Shown piece by piece: positions 8,821-16,887 of a stretch of 64,000 bases of DNA (position 1 is the first letter of the stretch; every line of letters starts with the position of its first letter). The notes under the pieces are model-generated. The model was not told the DNA's origin and made no database searches. It saw only the letters and a program-made list of their open reading frames with translations. Source of the DNA: Chloroflexota bacterium (GTDB lineage: Bacteria > Chloroflexota > Dehalococcoidia > Lucifugimonadales > Lucifugimonadaceae); NCBI GenBank assembly GCA_013204555.1, contig JABMNO010000015.1:1-64000 (forward strand), read 5' to 3'. The position numbers and the translations under genes were made by a program.

Positions 8821-9594
8821 TCAGATCGAGAGAGATTCAACCAGGCCAAGCAAGGCACTTGCCGCAGTGCCACGGATTACGACGTCACAAGACCGCGTTA
8901 GCGGTGTCTCCGATGAGTTGATCTCGATCAACGTCGCTCCGTTAGCTTTGGCTATTCGAGGCAAACCTCCGGCCGGCTTCACACTTGTTGACGTGCCAAT
9001 CACAATCACGCAATCGGCCCTGTCTGACTCGATCTGAGCCGCTTTCAGCGTTGCCTGCGGTATCGGCTCACCAAAAAGAACAGAGTCGAACTTCACACGC
9101 CCGCCGCATTCGACACACGGAGGAGGCGGTGAGTTGATAAAGAGTGTTTCGCGGGGAGTGCGATCTCCGCAATCGACACACCGCATCTTGTAGCGACTCC
9201 CGTGGATTTCGATGACGTTCACGCTGCCAGCATCCTGATGCAGCCCATCAATGTTCTGGGTAACCACCGACTTCAGAATGCCGCTCAACTCCATCTGCGC
9301 CAAAGCAAAATGACCCTCATTTGGCTTCGCCTGATTAAGCGCCTCACGTAGCTCCGCCACCCACGGCTCAACCCGCCGCACGCGTTCGCTGGACCAAAAC
9401 GCGTCCGGGTCTTCTAACCACTCGCCATATGAGTTCGCTGACGGCTGTCCGTGGCGGCTCCAGATCCCGTTCGGTCCACGGAATGTGGGGATACCGCTCT
9501 CCACAGACATCCCCGCGCCGGTCATGGCGACCACGTGCTTACTGTCGCGAATCAACTCAACCGCTGCGGAAACCGCATCCAGTGCGATTTTCAT
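8821..9594 (-). CDS. cobB: NAD-dependent protein deacylase (sirtuin)
   Basis: 257-residue Sir2-family enzyme that removes acyl groups from lysines using NAD. It has the NAD-binding MTGAGMSVESGIPTFRG, catalytic TQNIDGLHQDAG with EIHGS, and a structural zinc site (CVDCGD then CVECGG), followed by GTSTSVKPAGGLP. ATG at 9594 overlaps the recF stop by four bases, so the two are co-translated. In the bacterial family these act on metabolic enzymes such as acetyl-CoA synthetase; targets here are unknown. Confidence 0.93.
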   Translation of the reverse strand: MKIALDAVSAAVELIRDSKHVVAMTGAGMSVESGIPTFRGPNGIWSRHGQPSANSYGEWLEDPDAFWSSERVRRVEPWVAELREALNQAKPNEGHFALAQMELSGILKSVVTQNIDGLHQDAGSVNVIEIHGSRYKMRCVDCGDRTPRETLFINSPPPPCVECGGRVKFDSVLFGEPIPQATLKAAQIESDRADCVIVIGTSTSVKPAGGLPRIAKANGATLIEINSSETPLTRSCDVVIRGTAASALLGLVESLSI

Positions 9595-10916
9595 CTGGGA
9601 GTGAGCTTTCCGTCCTCGACTTGAAACTGGCTCGCTTCTTCCAGGAATCCCGCCTCAACCATCGCGAAATCGGTTGTTGTCACAAGTACCTGCTCGTACT
9701 CTTGCGCCGCCTCCAACACGAGTCGTCGTCGCCGAATATCTAGCTCCGAAAGCACATCGTCTAGCGCGAGCACGGGACTTCGCCCGGTCACATTGGAAAC
9801 GAGCATCCCTTCTGCGAGTTTGAGTGCGAGGGCGATTGTTCGAGCCTGACCACGTGATGAGAACGAGCCGGCGTCGCGCTCATGAAGCGAGATCGCCAAC
9901 TCATCCCTGTGCGGTCCGATAACGGATACAGCGCGCGCAATCTCACGATCTCTGACCACGGCCAAACTCTGCGTCAGAGTGTCATTGATCTCAGACGCCC
10001 TCATCTGGGGTGGCCTTTCGCCAGGTCCCAGTTCCGGAAGATATTCCAAACCAAGGCCGTCATCGCCATCGGCCAGGCGGGCGTGTGACTGAGCGGCGAG
10101 CGGCGTGAGTTGGTCAATCGCTATAGACCTCCGCTCGATGATTCCTGCGCCTTCTTCACAGAGGCGTTCGTCCCAGAAATGCAGTTCATCCATCCCAGCC
10201 CGACGTTCACGAATGAGACGAAGCATGTTGTTCCGCTGCGTCGTGACCTTCTGGTATCGCTGCAACGCCTTGAGATAGGCGGGATCTACTTGCGATATAA
10301 GTATGTCCAGATACCGCCGACGCACCGACGGCCCGCCGGTGACGAGTTCGATATCTTCCACCGCGAACGCCACGACGTTGAAGACTCCCACGAACTCACT
10401 GCCAGTACGTTTGATGCCATTCGACCGCAGCGATTTCTGAACAGACGCAACTCCCTGGGCCGTCTCATCCCCTGCCGCTTTAATCGCGGGGATGACTTCG
10501 AAATCGATTTGAACCTTGATCGTCTGCTCAGATTCACGAGCCACCCCAAGAATTTGGGAGTGCCCTCCTGATTTCAGCATTTCCCACCCAACCAGTTGAC
10601 GGTCCTGTGAGGCGCGCGGCGATTTGGCCACCGAAAGCATGTAGATGGCCTCAAGCAGATTGGACTTGCCCTGGCCATTAAGCCCCTGAATTACGATCAA
10701 TCCAGGCATCAGGTCAGCTTTGGCAGAGTTGAAGTTTCTAAAGTTGGAGAGCGTGAGTTGAGAAAGACGGATTCGAGGTCTCCGAGAATGGTCATCCGAG
10801 ATCGAGGGACTCGGAGTATAAGTCCAGTTGGGTATGAAATACTCAGCCGCGGTCGCTGCGGGGCACAATTTCGCACATCGGTAACTGGTCATATAAATAT
10901 CCAAGATCCCGGCCAC
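9591..10916 (-). CDS. recF: DNA replication/repair protein RecF
   Basis: SMC-like ATPase that binds gapped DNA and helps load RecA. LSQLTLSNFRNF, Walker A GLNGQGKSNLLEAI, a signature around SSRGQARTIALALKLAEG and Walker B VLALDDVLSELD are present. The family normally begins almost at LSQLTL, but no ATG, GTG or TTG lies within about 34 codons upstream of it. The best-supported start is GTG 10916 (after GGGAG), with ATG 10892 and TTG 10868 as alternatives, so the protein carries an N-terminal extension of at least ~34 residues. No dnaA/dnaN/gyrB neighbours; it is coupled to the sirtuin gene instead. Confidence 0.93.
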   Translation of the reverse strand: MAGILDIYMTSYRCAKLCPAATAAEYFIPNWTYTPSPSISDDHSRRPRIRLSQLTLSNFRNFNSAKADLMPGLIVIQGLNGQGKSNLLEAIYMLSVAKSPRASQDRQLVGWEMLKSGGHSQILGVARESEQTIKVQIDFEVIPAIKAAGDETAQGVASVQKSLRSNGIKRTGSEFVGVFNVVAFAVEDIELVTGGPSVRRRYLDILISQVDPAYLKALQRYQKVTTQRNNMLRLIRERRAGMDELHFWDERLCEEGAGIIERRSIAIDQLTPLAAQSHARLADGDDGLGLEYLPELGPGERPPQMRASEINDTLTQSLAVVRDREIARAVSVIGPHRDELAISLHERDAGSFSSRGQARTIALALKLAEGMLVSNVTGRSPVLALDDVLSELDIRRRRLVLEAAQEYEQVLVTTTDFAMVEAGFLEEASQFQVEDGKLTPR

Positions 10917-10986
10917 GATTTCACTCCCGCGTACACTTATCGAGTAACCGTTGACCCAAAACCCGAACCAGTGAGCAAATCTTCCG

Positions 10987-11499
10987 TTGAACCTGAAAGA
11001 TTGGATACGCGACGTTCCGGACTACCCAAGACCGGGGATATTGTTCCGCGATATAACCCCCCTTCTGTCACATCCACCGGCATTCCGATGGGCGATTGAA
11101 AAACTCTCAGCGCCGTTCGCCACGCAAAAGATTGATGCAATAGCGGGAATAGACGCTCGCGGCTTCATTTTTGGAGCGCCCGTCGCTTATGTGCTTGGCG
11201 TGCCTTTCGTTCCTGTACGCAAACAGGACAAGCTTCCGCCGGAGACCATTGGCGTCGATTACGATCTGGAATATGGCAGCTCTCGGCTTGAGGCACGCGT
11301 GAACGCGCTTGAGGCGGGAATGAACGTGCTGGTGGTGGATGATCTCCTCGCCACGGGGGGATCCGCCGCTGCTACCGGGAAGCTGATCAGCGACCTCCAT
11401 GCCAACGTGATCGGGTACTCGTTCGTGATTGAGCTGGCATTCCTGGACGGGCGTGCAGCGCTCGGCCACGATGCGATCGAAGCTCTCGTCCAGTACTGA
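10987..11499 (+). CDS. apt: Adenine phosphoribosyltransferase
   Basis: 170-residue purine-salvage enzyme making AMP from adenine and PRPP. The N-terminal IRDVPDYPRPGILFRDITPLL and the PRPP loop VLVVDDLLATGGSAAATG are diagnostic, as is GIDARGFIFG. The start is TTG at 10987; no in-frame ATG or GTG lies upstream at a sensible distance. It is divergent from recF. The stop codon shares one base with the start of the next gene (TGATG), indicating coupling. Confidence 0.94.
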   Translation: MNLKDWIRDVPDYPRPGILFRDITPLLSHPPAFRWAIEKLSAPFATQKIDAIAGIDARGFIFGAPVAYVLGVPFVPVRKQDKLPPETIGVDYDLEYGSSRLEARVNALEAGMNVLVVDDLLATGGSAAATGKLISDLHANVIGYSFVIELAFLDGRAALGHDAIEALVQY

Positions 11500-12260
11500 T
11501 GGCGAAACGTGACACCGTCACCCTCGACCTCTGGCTGACCTTGATCGTCGACGTCCCGTCGACCTCGACGAGATCCGAAAACAGGACCTCACTCCGGGTC
11601 GAGCGAATGAGCGATGCGATGGCACAGGCGGGACATCCCGTAACGGCTGAGCAGATCAACGAGGCGTTCGCCGCAACCAGAGGAGATATGGACCACGCCC
11701 ACAGCAATGGCGTGGACCGCACGTTCGACCTGTGGATTCGGCAGGTCGTGGATCATATGCACCCTCGGCTATTCGATCAGCTTTCTGACAAGGACGCAGA
11801 CCGAATTGTTGCCGCGGCGGATGAGCCGTTCATCGAATCTCCGCCCTCGGTGCATGCGTCCGCCCTCGATATCCTGAAGTACCTCAAGGCTGAGGGCCTC
11901 AAGGTCGCGTTGATCTCAAACACGGGCTTCACGTCAGCGAACATGTACCGACGCTGGTTTGCTGAACTTGGCTGGTTGGACTATTTCGATATGACTACGT
12001 TCTCGAATGAGGCATGCGTTGCGAAGCCAACAGTCAGCATCTTTCATATGACGCTGGATGAGCTAAACAGCGAACCGGGCAACGCTATTCACGTTGGTGA
12101 CCAACTGCGATCCGATGTCATGGGCGCCCACCACGTGGGAATGTCCACGGTGTGGATAAAAGGCTATGACAGCAGCAATCCGACAATTGCGCCCGACTAC
12201 TCTGTAGACGATCTCTCGGAGCTGCCCACGGTCATTGATCAGTGGCGCAACGCCGACTAA
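11499..12260 (+). CDS. HAD-superfamily hydrolase
   Basis: 253-residue haloacid dehalogenase-like protein. Motif I is LDLWLTL (nucleophile Asp, but Trp instead of the second Asp of most phosphatases, as in dehalogenase-like members), motif II is ISNTG, motif III the Lys of AKPTVSIF, and motif IV HVGDQLRSDVMGA. A helical cap lies between motifs I and II. The start overlaps the apt stop, so a role in nucleotide salvage is possible but unproven. It converges on the DUF1461 gene with a four-base overlap. Confidence 0.82.
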   Translation: MAKRDTVTLDLWLTLIVDVPSTSTRSENRTSLRVERMSDAMAQAGHPVTAEQINEAFAATRGDMDHAHSNGVDRTFDLWIRQVVDHMHPRLFDQLSDKDADRIVAAADEPFIESPPSVHASALDILKYLKAEGLKVALISNTGFTSANMYRRWFAELGWLDYFDMTTFSNEACVAKPTVSIFHMTLDELNSEPGNAIHVGDQLRSDVMGAHHVGMSTVWIKGYDSSNPTIAPDYSVDDLSELPTVIDQWRNAD

Positions 12261-13009
12261 ACAGTCTCGCCCGTTGGCGTCCTGTTATCGGCCCGCCTTG
12301 CGAATCCCCAGACGACACCAAATAAGACCGCAAACTCAATAACCGTCATCCCCGCGATCATCAACGTGGCATCCAGGAAGAATCCCTCCGGGAATATTCT
12401 GAGCAGATAGCTATTGACCGGGTCCAGTAACCACAGATCATTGGCGAAGCTGATCACGTGGAACTGTGTGAATACCGCGTCGAAGCTGATTGCCGTCGCT
12501 ATGCCTACCGCGGCCACAACGATCAGCGTGCCGATTCCCGACGCAATCATCATTCGGCGCAACAGTCCAGTGAACTGCCAACCTCTCGTCCAAGCTCCTG
12601 TGATCAGGAAGAACAGCAGCAACACAATCGCGCCGCGCTCAACGTTGTTCACAAGCAACATCAAGTCTTTGACGTCCTTCATGTGCAGGATCTCACGTTG
12701 CTTGTAAAGGGGAGTGTCGCCGTTGCCAAAGTTGACCAGGGTTGCCAGAAACTCTTCATCATTGTTGAAGTAGTCAACAATGTCATCAGATGCTCGACGA
12801 AGCTCTTCTCTCGGAAGACCAGTTCGGCGTTCGATGTTGTAGCGGTTGAAGTCGTACTCGTAGAGCCAGGAAGAGTTGGTAATCACCCGAACATTCCCTG
12901 TAATCAAAAACAGGGGAAGAGCGATACCCGCGAGAATTGCGCCCGCTGCCCAGAGCACTGTGATATCTCGCAATCTGGCTCTCAGTGCCATAATCGTGTT
13001 CGGCGTCAT
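12257..13009 (-). CDS. DUF1461 / TIGR01906 membrane protein (Lit-like)
   Basis: About 250 residues with four to five hydrophobic segments. The extracytoplasmic part starts with TNSSWLYEYDFNRYNIERRTGL and contains LHMKDVKDLM and FTQFHVISFANDLWLLDP, the hallmark blocks of DUF1461. From memory of the literature, Lit (lipoprotein intramolecular transacylase) of Firmicutes belongs to this family and uses conserved histidines; the His in LHMK and in FHVISF could be the equivalents. Whether this protein modifies lipoprotein N termini is inference. ATG 13009 follows AGAGG; GTG 13051 would add 14 residues. Divergent from mazG. Confidence 0.8.
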   Translation of the reverse strand: MTPNTIMALRARLRDITVLWAAGAILAGIALPLFLITGNVRVITNSSWLYEYDFNRYNIERRTGLPREELRRASDDIVDYFNNDEEFLATLVNFGNGDTPLYKQREILHMKDVKDLMLLVNNVERGAIVLLLFFLITGAWTRGWQFTGLLRRMMIASGIGTLIVVAAVGIATAISFDAVFTQFHVISFANDLWLLDPVNSYLLRIFPEGFFLDATLMIAGMTVIEFAVLFGVVWGFARRADNRTPTGETV

Positions 13010-13086
13010 TGACGCGGTTGCCTCTTTATGTTCGATTTTCGAATACTCCACCTAACAAAAAAACATCACAATCAGAGGGTATATGA

Positions 13087-13860
13087 ATGGCCGAAACCCA
13101 ACAGCCGTCCCGAAAGTTTGACGACCTCGTCGATGTCGTCCAAACGTTGTTGGGGCCCGGGGGCTGCCCATGGGATCGCGAGCAAACGCACTCCTCACTC
13201 CGAAAATACCTTCTTGAGGAGACATACGAGCTAATAGAAGCGGTCGATTCAGATGATTTGAAGGGGATGGCCGAGGAGCTTGGCGACCTCCTGGTACACG
13301 TCCTGTTTCACGCCGAGATGGCAAAAGCCGCGGGCGAGTTTGAGTTAGGCGATATCGTCCACTCCGCCTCAAACAAGATGATTGGCCGACACCCTCACGT
13401 TTTCGGCGATACTGAAGCCGCCACCGCCGACGACGTGCTCCAGAACTGGGATCAGCTCAAGAGAGAAGAGAAGGGCGGCCAGCGCCGAATCGCAGACGCC
13501 GTGCCGAAGTCAATGCCAGCGCTCTCATACGCATCAGAACTTCAGAACCGTGTTGAACGGGCGAAGGTCGAATGGCGGGAGCACAGCGACGGATATATCC
13601 CATCAGAACTCGCAGAATCAGTGACCGCGTCCAGCGAACAATCTGACCAGGAACAGGCAGTAGGCGAATACCTCTTCGAAACCATCGCTGACCTGCAAAA
13701 ACTTGGCGTTGATCCCGAGACGGCGTTGAAGCGATACGCGCTCCAGTTCCGTGATCGCCTGGAAACAGCAGAAAACGCAGCGGGGACTACACCCATCGCA
13801 GAACTATCGAACGATGAGAGGCAGCGGGTCTGGAGAGAGTCTGGCCAAACGCCCGATTAA
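13087..13860 (+). CDS. mazG: Nucleoside triphosphate pyrophosphohydrolase MazG
   Basis: 257-residue two-domain MazG that hydrolyses nucleoside triphosphates to monophosphates and pyrophosphate. LRKYLLEETYELIEAVDSDD and MAEELGDLLVHVLFHAEMA carry the Mg-binding acidic cluster of the N-terminal domain, preceded by the GGCPWDREQTHSSL signature. The C-terminal half has the second helical domain (VGEYLFETIADLQKLGVDPE). AGAGGG lies upstream of the ATG. The 3' end overlaps that of a convergent tiny desulforedoxin-like gene by four bases. Confidence 0.93.
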   Translation: MAETQQPSRKFDDLVDVVQTLLGPGGCPWDREQTHSSLRKYLLEETYELIEAVDSDDLKGMAEELGDLLVHVLFHAEMAKAAGEFELGDIVHSASNKMIGRHPHVFGDTEAATADDVLQNWDQLKREEKGGQRRIADAVPKSMPALSYASELQNRVERAKVEWREHSDGYIPSELAESVTASSEQSDQEQAVGEYLFETIADLQKLGVDPETALKRYALQFRDRLETAENAAGTTPIAELSNDERQRVWRESGQTPD

Positions 13861-14000
13861 TCTGAAGACGGCAGCTTGCGGGGGGCCTGAATCTCCATGG
13901 CCTTGTCGTGGCAGGTCAATTCGCCTTCGCCTGCTTTTGTGCAGAGAATGGTCGTGCCACATTCGCTGCATTCGTATCGTTTGCCAAGTTGGTTAGCCAT
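13857..14000 (-). CDS. 47-residue desulforedoxin-like metal-binding protein
   Basis: A tiny gene read from ATG 14000. The product begins MANQLGKRYECSECG and has cysteines at 11, 14, 20 and 30, with His31 after Cys30. Desulforedoxin-type FeS4 domains use CxxC and a C-terminal vicinal Cys pair; here that pair is Cys-His. The spacing and the ...APRKLPSSD tail suggest a single small iron or zinc site. GGGAG lies about seven bases before the start. It follows a related 39-residue gene by 12 bases, so the two form a mini operon. Role unknown; electron transfer or oxidative-stress functions are typical of the fold. Confidence 0.72.
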   Translation of the reverse strand: MANQLGKRYECSECGTTILCTKAGEGELTCHDKAMEIQAPRKLPSSD

Positions 14001-14012
14001 CAGGATCTCCCG

Positions 14013-14132
14013 CTACTTCGGATCAACGGGCTGGCCGTCGCACGTAATTGAGGCATCGCCGCCTTTGGTAACGATGAACTCTGCGCTGCAAACGCTGCAT
14101 ACAAACCTGTTCCCGGTACTGACCTCCGCCAT
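14013..14132 (-). CDS. 39-residue desulforedoxin-like protein
   Basis: Read from ATG 14132 after GAGGCAGAGG. The product starts MAEVSTGNRFVCSVCS, with cysteines at 12, 15 and 31. It aligns end to end with the 47-residue neighbour (CSVC...VTKGGDASITCDG against CSEC...CTKAGEGELTCHD), so they look like duplicates. The position of the fourth metal ligand is Asp32 here and His31 in the neighbour. The frame is open upstream to 14210, but that part shows no family sequence. First gene of the pair; divergent from rsmI. Confidence 0.66.
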   Translation of the reverse strand: MAEVSTGNRFVCSVCSAEFIVTKGGDASITCDGQPVDPK

Positions 14133-14232
14133 GCGTTCGCCTCTGCCTCCAACTGATGTGACGTCTATTAAACCTGCGGAATAGTACAGGAACCAGGGAC
14201 CTCGAAGCACGGTACAGGGGCCGACCGACTCC

Positions 14233-14238
14233 TATAAT
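14233..14238 (+). promoter_or_regulatory. Putative -10 element of rsmI, leaderless
   Basis: A perfect TATAAT ends six bases before the rsmI ATG (14245). If transcription starts the usual ~7 bases downstream, the mRNA would begin at or next to the A of the start codon, giving a leaderless transcript. There is no Shine-Dalgarno sequence before this ATG. A matching -35 was not found. Confidence 0.5.
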
Positions 14239-14244
14239 CGAAAG

Positions 14245-15066
14245 ATGAGCACTCTTTACGTTGTAGCAACGCCAATTGGAAACCTTGGTGATCTGTCACC
14301 TCGCGCCGCCGACATATTTTCCACCGTCCCCACAGTGGTCGCAGAAGATACACGCGTCAGCCGAAAACTCCTGAACTACATTGGTGCAAATCCACAACTG
14401 CTGAGTCATCACGCCCACTCGGACGAATCATCAGTCGCGAAGGTGCTTGACGCCATGGAGAAAGGGGACGTGGCGCTCGTCACGGATGCCGGGTCGCCAG
14501 CGATCAGTGATCCCGGTAGCTCACTTGTGCGCGCCGCGGTCGAGCGCGGTCATGACGTGATCACTATCCCCGGCCCATCCTCAGTCATTGCCGCACTCTC
14601 CGTGAGCGGATTCGAAGCTGACAACTTCTCGTTTGGTGGATTCGTTCCCCGAAATGGCGGCGAGCGGGAAGCGGCGCTGGAGGAGTTACGAGGGAGGGGC
14701 GAAACCGCAGTGGTTTTCGAGGCACCGCACCGGCTTTATGACACGCTCAGTGATATCGATCGAATCTTCGGCGACCGCAGGCTTTCTATCTCCAGAGAAC
14801 TCACAAAGCTGTACGAGGAGACTTTCCGCGGTACTGCAATTGAGGCACGCACCTACTTCGAATTACCTCGCGGCGAATTCGTGATCGTGATTGAGGGTGC
14901 ACCTCAAGCGGCGATCGCGATTACCGATGAATACATCGTTGAGTCCATCCGCGCTGAACGTGAGCGAGGGCTCAAGGGGCGAGCGCTGGTCGCAGCAGTA
15001 ATCGAACTCACCGGGGAGCGCAAAAGCAGAGTGTATCGGCTTGAGTTGGAGTCAAGAGATAAATGA
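14245..15066 (+). CDS. rsmI: 16S rRNA (cytidine-1402-2'-O)-methyltransferase
   Basis: 273-residue SAM-dependent enzyme of the tetrapyrrole-methylase fold that 2'-O-methylates C1402 in the ribosomal decoding centre. LYVVATPIGNLGDLSPRA at the N terminus, VAEDTRVSRKLL, the TDAGSPAISDPGSSLVRAA loop and FEAPHRLYDTL are diagnostic. Length is normal. It probably has its own promoter directly upstream. Gene order rsmI-metG is common in bacteria. Confidence 0.95.
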   Translation: MSTLYVVATPIGNLGDLSPRAADIFSTVPTVVAEDTRVSRKLLNYIGANPQLLSHHAHSDESSVAKVLDAMEKGDVALVTDAGSPAISDPGSSLVRAAVERGHDVITIPGPSSVIAALSVSGFEADNFSFGGFVPRNGGEREAALEELRGRGETAVVFEAPHRLYDTLSDIDRIFGDRRLSISRELTKLYEETFRGTAIEARTYFELPRGEFVIVIEGAPQAAIAITDEYIVESIRAERERGLKGRALVAAVIELTGERKSRVYRLELESRDK

Positions 15067-15186
15067 CCCGTAAAAAATAGCCCCCTGTGCTAGACTCAAA
15101 CCAGACTGAATCCGCACTGTGGGCTTGCGCGAAATCGAGTTCCAAATCACTCGTATCGGCATGCCAGAGATGAACCCCCACCGATC

Positions 15187-16887
15187 TTGACAGAATCAAT
15201 TCTCGTCGCAGTTGCGTGGCCATATGCAAATGGCGAACCGCACCTCGGCCACATCGCCGGCACCTTCCTCCCAGCCGACATATTTGCGCGCTACCATCGG
15301 TTGCGAGGTAATCGCGTCCTGATGGTGTCCGGCAGCGATATGCATGGCACCCCTACAGCGCTCACTGCAGAACGTGAGGGTGTGAAGCCGGAAGTGGTCG
15401 CAACCCGGTACCACGAACTATTCGTCGATACGATCAATCGATTCCGCGTTGAGTTCGATCTGTACACACACACTGCCACGCCTAATCATGCTGAGGTTGC
15501 TCAGGCCGTTTTCACAAACATCCAGAAGAACGGATACCTGTACGAAAAGACCGAGTCGATGCCGTATTGCCTGGAGGAACAGCGGTTCCTCTCTGATCGG
15601 TTTGTTGAAGGTACCTGCCCCATTTGTAGCTTCCAAAAGGCCGGGGGAGATCAGTGCGATGACTGTGGAAACACTCTTGATGCCGTGGACCTGATCGATA
15701 TTCGCTGCGTCGCTGATGGCTCAGTGCCACAGTTCCGCGAAACAGATCACTATGTGTTCAAACTTTCAGCGTTTTCGGATCAGTTGAGTGAGTGGATCGA
15801 ATCTAAAGAGTTCTTCCGCCCGCAGGTCCGCAACATGAGCCTGAGCATGATTCGAGACGGACTCCCGGACCGGGCGATCACCCGCGATATTGGATGGGGA
15901 GTCCCTCTCCCGTCCCAGGTTGAAGGCTACGAGCAGAAGCGGATCTACGTCTGGTTTGAAGCCGTTATTGGTTACCTCTCAGCGTCCATTGAGTGGGCTA
16001 AGAAATCTGGCGATGAAGATGCGTGGAAGGTCTGGTGGCATGACCCTGATGCCAAATCTTTCTACTTCATCGGCAAGGACAACACCCCGTTTCACGCGAT
16101 CTTCTGGCCCGCTATGATCATGGCGGGCGCAGGTGACCAAGCGCTCAACCTGCCATATGACGTACCAGCGAACGAATACTTGAACTACGAAGGCGGAGCG
16201 TTTTCCAAAAGCCGCCAGTGGGGCATCAGCGCGGGGGACGCGCTTGATAGGTACGACTCAGACGCGCTGCGGTACTACATGGCCGCAACGATGCCGGAAA
16301 CCTCTGATAGCGATTTCAACTGGCGATCGTTCCTGGCTCGCAACAATGATGAGCTCGTCGCCACTCTCGGCAACTTTGTTCATCGCGTCCTGAGCATGAC
16401 GCAACGAAACTTCGATGGTGTGGTAGCTGAACGCGGAGACCAGGACGAAGCTGATCAGGAGGCGCTGGACGCGTGCGCCTCAGCGATGATTGATGTTGCG
16501 ACGCAAATTGAAGAGCGACATTTCAGAGAGGGCCTCAGGCTCATCATGGCGCTGGCCCAGACAGGTAACCGATATCTGGACACACAGGCGCCCTGGAAGA
16601 CGGCCAAAACCGATATGGTCCGCACCGGCACCACGCTCTCTATCGGCATTGAGATGGCGAGCACGCTCCGAACCTTGATGCACCCCTATCTCCCAGATGG
16701 AGCTGAGAAACTGCATCGCTCACTGGCCGGTGCGGGACAATTGAATGAGATTGGCTGGACAAATCCCACACCAAGTGCTGGGACCCAGTTGCCCAAGCCT
16801 TTACCAATCTTCAAAAAGCTGGACGATGAAATGGTTGATGAAGAGTTGGCAAGACACGAAACCCCTGAAGGGTCGCAGGCCAGCTAA
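15187..16887 (+). CDS. metG: Methionyl-tRNA synthetase
   Basis: 566-residue class I aminoacyl-tRNA synthetase charging tRNA-Met. The HIGH motif appears as HLGH in WPYANGEPHLGHIAGTF and the KMSKS loop as FSKSR. A zinc knuckle with CPIC and CDDC pairs follows the catalytic insert. There is no C-terminal tRNA-binding EMAP/Trbp111 domain, as in short MetRS forms. The start is TTG at 15187; no closer in-frame ATG precedes the conserved N terminus. The stop TAA shares a base with the start of the prenyl synthase. Confidence 0.95.
   Translation: MTESILVAVAWPYANGEPHLGHIAGTFLPADIFARYHRLRGNRVLMVSGSDMHGTPTALTAEREGVKPEVVATRYHELFVDTINRFRVEFDLYTHTATPNHAEVAQAVFTNIQKNGYLYEKTESMPYCLEEQRFLSDRFVEGTCPICSFQKAGGDQCDDCGNTLDAVDLIDIRCVADGSVPQFRETDHYVFKLSAFSDQLSEWIESKEFFRPQVRNMSLSMIRDGLPDRAITRDIGWGVPLPSQVEGYEQKRIYVWFEAVIGYLSASIEWAKKSGDEDAWKVWWHDPDAKSFYFIGKDNTPFHAIFWPAMIMAGAGDQALNLPYDVPANEYLNYEGGAFSKSRQWGISAGDALDRYDSDALRYYMAATMPETSDSDFNWRSFLARNNDELVATLGNFVHRVLSMTQRNFDGVVAERGDQDEADQEALDACASAMIDVATQIEERHFREGLRLIMALAQTGNRYLDTQAPWKTAKTDMVRTGTTLSIGIEMASTLRTLMHPYLPDGAEKLHRSLAGAGQLNEIGWTNPTPSAGTQLPKPLPIFKKLDDEMVDEELARHETPEGSQAS

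Noticed and set aside
8724-8873. 50-residue N-terminal extension of the aminotransferase
   Set aside because: Overlaps the sirtuin gene and lacks family similarity; ATG 8723 has a ribosome site.
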